64,000 bases of DNA from Hamiltosporidium tvaerminnensis (taxonomy: Eukaryota > Microsporidia > Dubosqiidae): assembly GCA_022605425.2 (NCBI GenBank), contig JAKIMF020000004.1, forward strand, positions 186,001-250,000, read 5' to 3'. Below are positions 12,338 through 20,188 of the stretch, one piece after another. A program made the translations under genes and the position numbers. Within the stretch, counting starts at the first letter, position 1, and the number at the start of each line of letters is the position of its first letter. The notes beneath the pieces were generated by a model that saw nothing but the letters and a program-made list of their open reading frames with translations, was not told the DNA's origin and searched no databases.

Positions 12338-12955
12338 ATGCTTCATAAAATGGAAGTACCAACAAGGCTTAATAAAGAATATCTTTTAAAATATCGTTCT
12401 TATAAATCTTTAAATATAATTATAAAAGATAAATATATAGAAGATTTGAATGACATTCAATCTTCAACGAAAAAATTCTCTAAAAGTACTTCTTCTGTTG
12501 CCAATAAAATTATTTCTAAAGAAAAATCATTATTAGATTTTTCTAAAAATGACGAAAATATTTGTGACCAAGAGTATTTAATTGTAAGCGAAGAAGAAAG
12601 TGGAGAAATTACAAATATAAATCTTAATAAAAGAAAAAATAAAGATGATCATATTTCTAAGAAAATACAAGATACCGATACTAAAAAGAAAAATGTCAAT
12701 TATAGAACTCAAATATGTAAATTTTTTATTTCTAATTCTTGTACACGTGGTGATGAATGCACATTTTCGCATGATACTTCTAAATTTCCATGTAGAGCTT
12801 ACCACTTAAGAAATTCTTGCACAAGAAAAATCTGCTTGTTCTCACATAAACCTATTTCTTTAGAAGAGCTTAAGCGAATGAAAGATGAGGAAGAAGGTGA
12901 CGTATCTGAAGCTATAAATTTTATATCACCGCTGACCAACGAAAAGTCACAATAA
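12338..12955 (+). CDS. CCCH zinc-finger protein, ZC3H4/6/8 (Suppressor-of-sable) type
   Basis: The 205-residue product has two CCCH fingers near its C-terminus. Finger 1 uses Cys127, Cys135, Cys141 and His145 (C-x7-C-x5-C-x3-H). Finger 2 uses Cys152, Cys161, Cys166 and His170 (C-x8-C-x4-C-x3-H). The second finger context, KFPCRAYH...C...CLFSHKPIS, resembles the FPCK-YH...C.FSHDPL finger of animal ZC3H4/6/8 and Drosophila su(s), nuclear RNA-binding proteins that restrict non-coding or aberrant transcription. The first 120 residues are charged and unconserved. A CCCCC run at 12319-12323 lies 14 bases before the ATG. A second in-frame Met at residue 5 could also serve. Finger assignment is sure; orthology is inference from one finger. 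Confidence 0.85.
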   Translation: MLHKMEVPTRLNKEYLLKYRSYKSLNIIIKDKYIEDLNDIQSSTKKFSKSTSSVANKIISKEKSLLDFSKNDENICDQEYLIVSEEESGEITNINLNKRKNKDDHISKKIQDTDTKKKNVNYRTQICKFFISNSCTRGDECTFSHDTSKFPCRAYHLRNSCTRKICLFSHKPISLEELKRMKDEEEGDVSEAINFISPLTNEKSQ

Positions 12956-13677
12956 ATTTTTTTAAAATTATTCTAAGTTTTTTTTTTCTTTTATTATAAT
13001 ATTCTTTATAAAATTTTATTTTAGACAAATAATTATTTAATTCTGTTAATACTTTAAATTTAAATTTAAAAGGTTGAGTTTTCAAAGTTTAAATTACTTT
13101 TGAAGAAATATTTGAGTTTTTTGAAATTATAGAGGGAAAAGAACTTTCTTCTTATAATAATTCCATATTTCATATAAAAGCATTTTTGTTTTTAAGGTTG
13201 CACATATAAAAATGGTGATTTTAAATTTACAAATATTTCCAATAAAGATAATGTTGTTTTCTCAAACTAAAAGTATTTTTTTTTGCGATATTTTAATTTT
13301 ATAATTTTTGATTCTACAAGCAGAATATTTTCTTAGTAAAAACATTTTTGGATATTATATTTAAATAATTAGAACGTGAAAGACAAACAAAAATATAGTG
13401 AAAAATTTAAATAAATTCTTTTTAAAACAGCTACTCAATCAACTCTTTCAAAGTAAATGAAAAAAACATGCTTTATAAAGTTTATATTCAAGGCTTAGAA
13501 ATTTATTGTATGTTGATTTAAAAGTGAATACTTATTCATGTATTTTTATATTTCTTCTATATTTCTCGTTAGATTGGTTTTCATTTACATTTTAATGTAT
13601 TTCTTTATTAAATTACTATCACTGTATTAACAATAATTAGTTGATTCTATAAATTTGTTCAGTAGAAAATATCTTAG
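12956..13677. other. AT-rich intergenic DNA
   Basis: Poly-A/T rich, with no gene, RNA or repeat recognised before the repeat B copy that follows. Confidence 0.5.
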
Positions 13678-14060
13678 TCGAGGGAGAATAATTTTATTAA
13701 ACACTATCTGCTTGGCCACGAGTGTGTGAATTCGTATTAAAATCACTGCTGCCATTGTGGTGAGATATTAGCCACACGGAATCTATAGGTCAATTCCCTA
13801 TAATTCCGAATTCATCCTTGGCACTACAGCCCTGTGCGAGTCTTGGCCTCCCTTACTAATACCGCCTACCGGTCTTTTTCCAGTGGATTTGTTTACATAT
13901 CGGGTTTCGTAACAAGGTAGTTTTAAAGGGTGGGCTGTTAGCCCTACGCCAAACCCCAACATGAAGGATCAGTCCCTTTAAGTCGCCTCTAACGAAAAGC
14001 AGAGAATACTCCAAGAAAATTCTGCTCTTGGCATGTTGGGGAAATAATCCCGAATACACC
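13678..14060 (-). repeat. Interspersed repeat B, copy B1 (partial, reverse orientation)
   Basis: The reverse complement matches 43560-43960: the shared 3' end (CTCATTGCCAAGCAGAT-type sequence, here as ATCTGCTTGGCCACGAGTG) and the internal segment with GGGTTTCGTAACAAGGT and CCTACGCCAAACCCCAAC. It is noticeably less AT-rich than its surroundings. A 67-codon frame in it (13856-14059) is incidental, since other copies do not keep it open. Confidence 0.75.
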
Positions 14061-14271
14061 GATTAAAAGCTGCAATTAAAAAACTTTATTAGAGTATCTT
14101 CGACAGCGAAAGGTAAAATAGGATTGAATAAGTTTGTAATAAATATTCATTTAAAATAACGACTATATTGTTAGATTTGTCGCTGAATAATAAAAAAAGA
14201 CTAAAACATGTGATTTTTTAGATAAAAAAAATAAAATAATCTTTTTTTACTCATTTAAAAAACCCAAATTT

Positions 14272-14940
14272 TCATACATTCATATAATATATGTTCATTA
14301 CAATATTATTTTCATAATTTGTTAAACAGTTTATAAATGAAAGAATACTGCTTAACTTATTAATCATCTTCGCTATATAAATAGAATTTTTAGTATGTTT
14401 CTTGTCATATTCTTTTTTATCATGTGTATTGACATTTTTACTTATTTCTGTAAATTCGTTAAGTAATTGTAGGTTTAAGTTTTTTATAGAAACTATAATA
14501 CTTTTTATATTTTGATTAGTTTCTTTTAAATATTCATTATTATAAATCTGATTGTTTTCTAAATACGATATTAAGTTTTTAATGTTCATGGTTTCACTTT
14601 TCTTATTTAAAAATTCTAACAAAAAAATGATTTTTTTATTAATTTTTAAAAGTTTATCGATGTAAATAATTAATTTAAAAATGAATATTTTGTTGTATTC
14701 GCCAGAGTTTTCAATTGTAATAAATTTGTTTCTTTCAATAGATAGCCACATTGAGTTTTCTTCAGCTATCAATAGTAATTTCTCAGACTTTATTTTAATA
14801 TTACATTCACATATTTTAGCATCAATCTTATTTATAGTTAAATTTTCGATCTTTTCAAGTCCCAAAAAATGATTAGAATAACTGGAATATAGAATATAAC
14901 TTAATAAAAAAAGTGAGATAGGAAAGTAAACACTGAGCAT
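14272..14940 (-). CDS. Secreted protein of unknown function, copy 1
   Basis: The 222-residue product starts at a true ATG with a clear signal peptide (residues about 1-22, core FPISLFLLSYILYSSYS). The mature part is Ile/Lys/Asn-rich, predicted largely helical and partly coiled, with few cysteines (C46, C48 and one near residue 206). It is not a family I recognise. It is transcribed away from the subtilisin gene, sharing a 164-bp divergent promoter with it. Its copy at 48344-49012 differs at four residues (S3G, C46S, M-to-L and F-to-Y near the C-terminus). Conservation of the frame in both copies, and the pairing with the protease, suggest a real gene, perhaps a secreted partner or substrate; that is inference. 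Confidence 0.8.
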   Translation of the reverse strand: MLSVYFPISLFLLSYILYSSYSNHFLGLEKIENLTINKIDAKICECNIKIKSEKLLLIAEENSMWLSIERNKFITIENSGEYNKIFIFKLIIYIDKLLKINKKIIFLLEFLNKKSETMNIKNLISYLENNQIYNNEYLKETNQNIKSIIVSIKNLNLQLLNEFTEISKNVNTHDKKEYDKKHTKNSIYIAKMINKLSSILSFINCLTNYENNIVMNIYYMNV

Positions 14941-15104
14941 CTTTTTAATATAAAATTTATTTCGAATTTTATTTAAAAAAACAAATTCAAATTAAAAACA
15001 TGCTTATATTAATATTTCCTTAAATAGTCAAATAATTATTTACTCTTATCAAAATTTAAAACTGTTTCAATAAAAATTTATATTTGTTCTGAATTTTACA
15101 CTTG

Positions 15105-16709
15105 ATGATTTTATTGTTCTTTTTACAAATTCTAATTGAAATTTATGAAATCCAAGCTCGAAATTTCAGTTCTAATATTGATATAAAATCCTCAATACAC
15201 GATCAAGATTTAGATGTTCATAAACCCATTATTAAAGAGATAAGAGTAGAACCATTAATTAACGATTATAAAGTAGATTATGACGATAATATTCAGAGCC
15301 TTGATAAAATAATAAATGAAAAACTTGTTACCACTTTGCCAGAAAATAGCAAAGAAGTATGTAACTTAAACACAGAAAACAAAGAAAATTCCACAGAGGA
15401 GAGTATCTTAAATACAGAGAATTGTACTGATGATTTTGGTGATTCAATTGAGAAATGCTACATTGTAAAAACAAAAAGTTCTGATATAACTAAGAATCAA
15501 GAGCTAATAAGCTTTTTAAAATCAAATAATATAAAACCTACGAAAACTTATAGTAAATTGTTCGGCGGATTTACTTTTTGTACAAAAAATCCAAATATTT
15601 CAAAGAAAATCAAATATTTAAGTATTGTATCAGAAATAGAACCGGATTTAGAATATAAGATAAATTCAGTTCAATCAACAATACCATTTTATATGTTTCT
15701 TATGAATAATCTAGATAATACCATATTTAAGAATTATATTATTAACAATCGATTATTTGACTTACTTGGTATAAATACAATATTCAATTATTTATTTGGA
15801 TCTTACACATATAATTTTACAGGAAAAAATATAGAAATCTATGTTTTAGACACAACAGTGGATATAAATGATAGTGAAATTAAAGGAAGAGTTTCTAATT
15901 TATTTAAAAATGATTTATGTAATACACATGGAACAAATGTCGCAAAGGTAATTGGCGGTAAGAATATGGGATTTGCTAAAGATTCTAATTTAAAAATTTT
16001 AAACGTTGTAAATTGTTCAGGTATTGTAAAATTATCTGAAATTATTTCGGGTTTAGAAAAAATCCCAAAAAATTTAAAGAAACCAACGGTTTTATATTTA
16101 AGTATAAATGGACCAAAATCAAATCTTTTCAATCGAATAATATCTAAAATCACAGAAAACAATGTGATTGTTGTTTCTGCTGCTGGAAATAATCATGATA
16201 TAGCATGTAATTATTCACCCGGTAGTAGTGAAAATGTTATAAATGTTGGTTCTATTAATCAAGATGGAGACATATCCAAGTTTAGTAATTTCGGGGGTTG
16301 TATTAGAATATTCGCACTGGGTGAAGAAATTGATTCCAATTCTAATTTAGGAAATAAATTAATGGGTACTTCATTTTCAGCTGCAATAGTAACCGGAGCA
16401 GTAGCAATATATTTAGAAAAGTTTCCAAATGCCACACAAACTGAAATATGGAATTATTTGAATTCCAATTCTATATGGAACAAAAACGGCTATCTAGCAT
16501 TAAAAATACCCCAACTAGATAAAGAAACTGATTCTATAGAGTCTACAAAAAATATTATACCTAATCAATCCACTTACAGCTTTAAAACAATGTGTTTGAA
16601 ATATTATTTTATAGGAATAACTATTCCTATAATATGTATCACATTTTTAATTTTAATTATTTTATATTTCATTAGAAGACACAGAACAAGAAAGGAAATA
16701 ATTATTTAA
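15105..16709 (+). CDS. Subtilisin-like serine protease with C-terminal membrane anchor, copy 1
   Basis: I start at the ATG 15105 because the preceding in-frame codon is TTG. The 534-residue protein has a signal peptide (residues 1-18), a linker, an I9-like propeptide near 117-182, and an S8 catalytic domain. The triad is visible: Asp249 in YVLDTTVD, His275 in THGTNVA and Ser423 in GTSFSAA, with the oxyanion Asn362 in SAAGNN. The usual DTG after the Asp is DTT here. A hydrophobic segment near 497-522 followed by RRHRTRKE predicts a type I membrane protein. Microsporidian subtilisins are known in spores (SPL/SLP proteins) and act in sporulation or polar-tube germination. A GTTTCA at 15064-15069 and an AT-rich TATA-like stretch at 15076-15085 precede the ATG. 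The copy at 46569-48179 is nearly identical. Confidence 0.93.
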   Translation: MILLFFLQILIEIYEIQARNFSSNIDIKSSIHDQDLDVHKPIIKEIRVEPLINDYKVDYDDNIQSLDKIINEKLVTTLPENSKEVCNLNTENKENSTEESILNTENCTDDFGDSIEKCYIVKTKSSDITKNQELISFLKSNNIKPTKTYSKLFGGFTFCTKNPNISKKIKYLSIVSEIEPDLEYKINSVQSTIPFYMFLMNNLDNTIFKNYIINNRLFDLLGINTIFNYLFGSYTYNFTGKNIEIYVLDTTVDINDSEIKGRVSNLFKNDLCNTHGTNVAKVIGGKNMGFAKDSNLKILNVVNCSGIVKLSEIISGLEKIPKNLKKPTVLYLSINGPKSNLFNRIISKITENNVIVVSAAGNNHDIACNYSPGSSENVINVGSINQDGDISKFSNFGGCIRIFALGEEIDSNSNLGNKLMGTSFSAAIVTGAVAIYLEKFPNATQTEIWNYLNSNSIWNKNGYLALKIPQLDKETDSIESTKNIIPNQSTYSFKTMCLKYYFIGITIPIICITFLILIILYFIRRHRTRKEIII

Positions 16710-16784
16710 AAAGACTTAAAAATCGAAGAAAAATTATTTTTTAAAAAACATTTATTTTTATATGACAAATCTTTTGACAGATAT

Positions 16785-17066
16785 TTATTTTTCGTAACTA
16801 GTATTGTAAACCCAAGTTTGCGTATCTAAAGGACATATTGGCTTGGATTTAAGCCATCTAGAAATACAGTGAGAATGAAATGCATGATTACACATTCCCC
16901 ATGCAACCACACAGTCTTGATCAGCAGCAGTTTTACCATTTTGGCATTCTACACACGTATCCATAATATGATTTCTACATATTGCGCATGTTTCTACTTT
17001 CATGTCCAAAGACCAAAGAGCTACAGGCATCCATCTTTTTAGTTTTATTGTTATCTTTTTTTCCAT
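16785..17066 (-). CDS. RBX1: RING-box protein RBX1 (SCF ubiquitin ligase), copy 1
   Basis: The 93-residue protein is an almost full-length RBX1/ROC1/Hrt1: a short beta strand ([10 protein letters not shown]) that docks into cullin, then ALWSLDM, then an H2-type RING with Cys27, Cys30, Cys38, Cys41, Cys52, Cys59, His61, His64, Cys67, Cys78 and the diagnostic Asp81 as last ligand. [10 protein letters not shown] and [18 protein letters not shown] match the RBX1 signature and exclude APC11. It recruits the E2 enzyme to cullin complexes. A CCCC run (CCCC on the coding strand at 17078-17081) lies 11 bases before the ATG. It is convergent with the subtilisin gene, 75 bp apart. The second copy (46212-46493) encodes an identical protein. 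Confidence 0.95.
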   Translation of the reverse strand: MEKKITIKLKRWMPVALWSLDMKVETCAICRNHIMDTCVECQNGKTAADQDCVVAWGMCNHAFHSHCISRWLKSKPICPLDTQTWVYNTSYEK

Positions 17067-17402
17067 GATTTTTTTATGGGGTTTTTGTTATTTAAATTTC
17101 TTTTTCGAGATCTAATTTTAGATATTTAAAAATATTTTAACCAATTATTCTCTAGTTCAAGCTTCCATCTTTAGAAAATATTTTTCCATTATTTTTCCTT
17201 CAATTTTACTGACAAAAATATTTTAAAAAGTTTAGAATTTAATTCATTCAAATTTTATTGCAAAGATACTTTTAAGATATATCAAAGAATTTGAATGAAT
17301 TTAAATTTATTTTAATACTTTTAAAAGTTATTTTCTATCTTTTTAATCATTTAACATCGAATTTCTATATTTCTATAAATAGAATATTTTACTTAGAAAT
17401 GC

Positions 17403-17927
17403 ATGAAAATAGCTTTAAACAAACAGAAGAATAAAAATACAGAAACTTTTGATTCTCTTCTTAAAATAACTGATGAAATAAAACAGAGAAACGTATCTTT
17501 CGTCAGTAAAATTAAGTCTGATTTAAATAAAATATACGAAGAGAAAAATGCAGAAACAATCAGTTTATTTCAAAGTAAAGAAGAAGATTTAAAAAAAATT
17601 ATAAAGAAAATGAAAAAAGATGTTGAATTAGTTTTAAAAGAAAGAAAAGATTCTTTAAAATTATTAAAAAGAAAAGTAATTGAAATAAATGAAAAATTAG
17701 CAGAAGAAGAGAATAAAGAAGAAATAATTAATAAAAAATTAGAAGAACTGAAAAATCAAATCGAAGAAAATTTTAAAAAGAATTTAAAATCAATGGATAA
17801 TAACAAAAATAAAAATTTCGAAGAAATTAAGAATCATAAAAAGCAAATCGATAAGAATATTGAAGAATTTGGCGAATCAAAAGATCAAATGAGTGTTATT
17901 AGTAAAATAATCGCTTCGATATTTTAA
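17403..17927 (+). CDS. Lys/Glu-rich coiled-coil protein, copy 1
   Basis: The 174-residue protein is nearly all predicted coiled coil with heptad-like Leu/Ile spacing between about residues 15 and 150, ending in a short hydrophobic tail (ISKIIASIF). No catalytic or binding motif is seen. A TATAAATAGAA box lies near 17374-17385, some 20-30 bases upstream. An out-of-frame ATG overlaps just before the start. The copy at 45349-45873 differs at four residues (Q to K, F to Y, D to E, F to L), all mild, so the frame appears to be maintained. It could be a structural, kinetochore or vesicle-tether component; I cannot choose. Confidence 0.8.
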   Translation: MKIALNKQKNKNTETFDSLLKITDEIKQRNVSFVSKIKSDLNKIYEEKNAETISLFQSKEEDLKKIIKKMKKDVELVLKERKDSLKLLKRKVIEINEKLAEEENKEEIINKKLEELKNQIEENFKKNLKSMDNNKNKNFEEIKNHKKQIDKNIEEFGESKDQMSVISKIIASIF

Positions 17928-18239
17928 TAAAAAGCTTTATGTCGTGTATTTAATATTTCGGTTATAATTTATATCATTGTTTAATCAATAGAAAAGAACT
18001 TAAATTAAAACACATTCTATGAATATCTTACAAAAAATTTCTTATAAAATTTTTGGATTAAATATTGTTGAATAAAAAATAAAATAATTGATTCTAAAAT
18101 AAATACTTTGGAAACAAATCAAAAAATAATTTAAGTTTTCCTAACTAATCATGCTTTTAGGTAAAATAAATATTTTTTTTTCTAATTTATTCATAAGTTT
18201 ATTTCATAGCTAATCCTTGATTCTTTTATTTACATTCAT

Positions 18240-18800
18240 ATGATAGTTGGCATAGGAAAGATAGCCACATAAAAAATTATCTGCTTTGCAACGAATATGT
18301 GAAATTGATTTATAAAATTCTTTTTTGGGTTTTTGGTGGAATGAAAACCGCATTGCATTTTAGGTTTTTTCCATAAGAGATTGTATAAGAAGCCGAATCA
18401 CTAAAATTTGTAAACCTTTTCAGCAAACATAGCTAGTAGTTTTTATGTAACTAGATTGGAAACCAATGGGTGTCTTTTTAGGTAATTACGATGTAAAAAT
18501 GGAAACCCAACCTTGCTCATTCGAGCCAGAAGACTTGTGCCTGAAAGATACAAAAAAAATACAATTAAAAAACTAGGAGGTAAGTAGCAGGTTATATATG
18601 TTGGTATGACATTGCAATGTCTAAGTGAAACCAATGTAAATCTCCAAAATATATCTTATATAAAGAGGGTATTTGTCTTCGGAACTTTAGAGTAAGTGGA
18701 ATTCTACTAGTCTTGGGTGTATAATATGAGCTTCTACTGGCGATAACAATACGGGCTACGTATATTAACGAAACCTGACTACCCCGGCTCATTTAATGTC
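18240..18800 (-). repeat. Interspersed repeat A, degenerate copy A5 (reverse orientation)
   Basis: On the minus strand it follows repeat A but with many substitutions and gaps. Recognisable parts are GATAGCCACATAAAAAATTATCTG at the terminal end, GGTATGACATTGCAATGTCTA and TAGAGTAAGTGGAATTCTACTAGTCTTGGG. The small frames across it are not genes. Confidence 0.7.
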
Positions 18801-19413
18801 TTCAAAAGCACTTCTAGATTAAAAATTTTAGGATTTAGGAATTTTAGCAAATAACTCTAGAGCCGTTGAAAAAACAGTTAGCTATGTAAAACTTATAAAT
18901 ACATAAATATCACTAAAAAACTATAAATATGCTGCTTTGAAACAAAGATATGATATCATTGGATGAAAAATATTGTATGTTAAATATTATACAACCTATT
19001 TGTTTTTTCATTTAAATTTTTACTCGACAGGGATTCGAATTTTTGTATAATTTATTTTATTTTCAAACTGTTCTTTATAAAATAACCAATCCAAATTTAT
19101 TTCATTTGCCCATAGAAAATACAAAATTTTCCCTTTTTTAGAATTACCTTTCAAAATCAATGAATATTTTAGTATTAAAAAAATATAATTTCAACTATAG
19201 ATTTGATAATATTAAAATAAATAATAGAGATTTTTGATAACTAATAATATTAAATCAAGTAATAACCTATATATAGTTAAATAATTTCTATACATTTTTT
19301 TGAAATATATGGCAAAATATTATCAAATATAAGAATTAAGATATAAAATAGATATTTATTGTATAAAAAAAATATTTCATTTATTAATTTAATTTTTACT
19401 TTATTTAAAATAT
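18801..19413. other. AT-rich intergenic DNA
   Basis: No gene or RNA recognised between repeats A5 and A1. A TTCGAATCCC near 19032-19044 (minus) looks like a tRNA T-loop but no cloverleaf can be built round it. Confidence 0.5.
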
Positions 19414-20124
19414 CACATCTTTTTCAAAACAGTGGCAAGTGTTATATTTGTTTTCATGACATTAACGCAGTTCTAGGTTTAACATAAATGACTGCTACCC
19501 CAACACTCCATCGGTAACCCCTGCGATACCTACGTCCCAAAGCCTTTCATCTACCAGGTGTGTAGAACCTAATTAATAGGCGAGGCAGTTGCCCGGAGTT
19601 CGTTAATGTCCGTTGGCTGGAGTGTGATCGAAGGCCGAAGCCCCCCCCCTGGGCTCCCCCAAGACTATGCAGCATTCCCACTTACTCTACACTTTCTGAC
19701 CCCAATAAACTTCTAGCTAAGATATATTTCAGAGATTTACATGGGGTCCACCTAGACAGTGCAATGTCATACCAACAGGTATAACCTGTTACTTAGCTTT
19801 CCCGGCTTTTAATGGTTTCTATTTTTATATCTCCCAGACGCTAAGTTTTCTAACCCGAGTGAGCAAGGCTAGGTTTCCATGATTTTACATGGCAATTACC
19901 TACATGTACAGCTGCAATCTGGTTACATAAAAAACTACAAATAAATTTGTAGAAAAAGTTTCTCCATTTCTTAGACCTCTCCTCCTCATACAAACTCCCA
20001 TGGAACAACCAAAGATGTAGTGTGGTTTTATTCCCACCAAAAATCCAAACAATGATCTCACACCAGTTTCACACACTCATCGCCAAGCAGAAAGTTTTTT
20101 ATGTGGTTATCCTCCATCCACCCG
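19414..20124 (+). repeat. Interspersed repeat A, copy A1
   Basis: A 700-bp non-coding element, clearly less AT-rich than its flanks, starting CACATCTTTTT...AAACAGTGGCAAGTG and ending ...GTTTTTTATGTGGTTATCCTCC. Near-identical copies are A2 (25210-25923, reversed) and A3 (31231-31935), with degenerate copies A4 and A5. It has no coding capacity. Its last ~90 bases are shared with repeat B. Its end lies only 64 bp from the ATG of the kinase gene. Class unknown: a non-autonomous transposon or solo LTR are both possible. Confidence 0.85.
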
Positions 20125-20188
20125 TTTAATTTTTATAGAAATATATTTTTAAAAAATATTTAATCTAAATAAAAGTAAAACCCTCATA

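Larger units (their letters stand above)
14174..17983. repeat. Left arm of 3.8-kb inverted segmental duplication
   Basis: The whole block recurs in reverse complement at 45293-49111, with the same four genes in the same relative arrangement. Homology starts abruptly at GATTTGTCGCTG (14174) and stops at TATCATTGTTTA (17983). Coding parts are about 98-100% identical in protein; intergenic parts differ more (for example around 17150-17260). The two arms are 27.3 kb apart. Confidence 0.95.

Noticed and set aside
13856-14059. 67-codon frame, minus strand, inside repeat B1
   Set aside because: The frame is not kept open in other copies of repeat B.
19030-19046. Possible tRNA T-loop (TTCGAATCCC on the minus strand)
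   Set aside because: No T-stem, anticodon arm or acceptor stem can be paired around it. No other tRNA or rRNA gene was seen.
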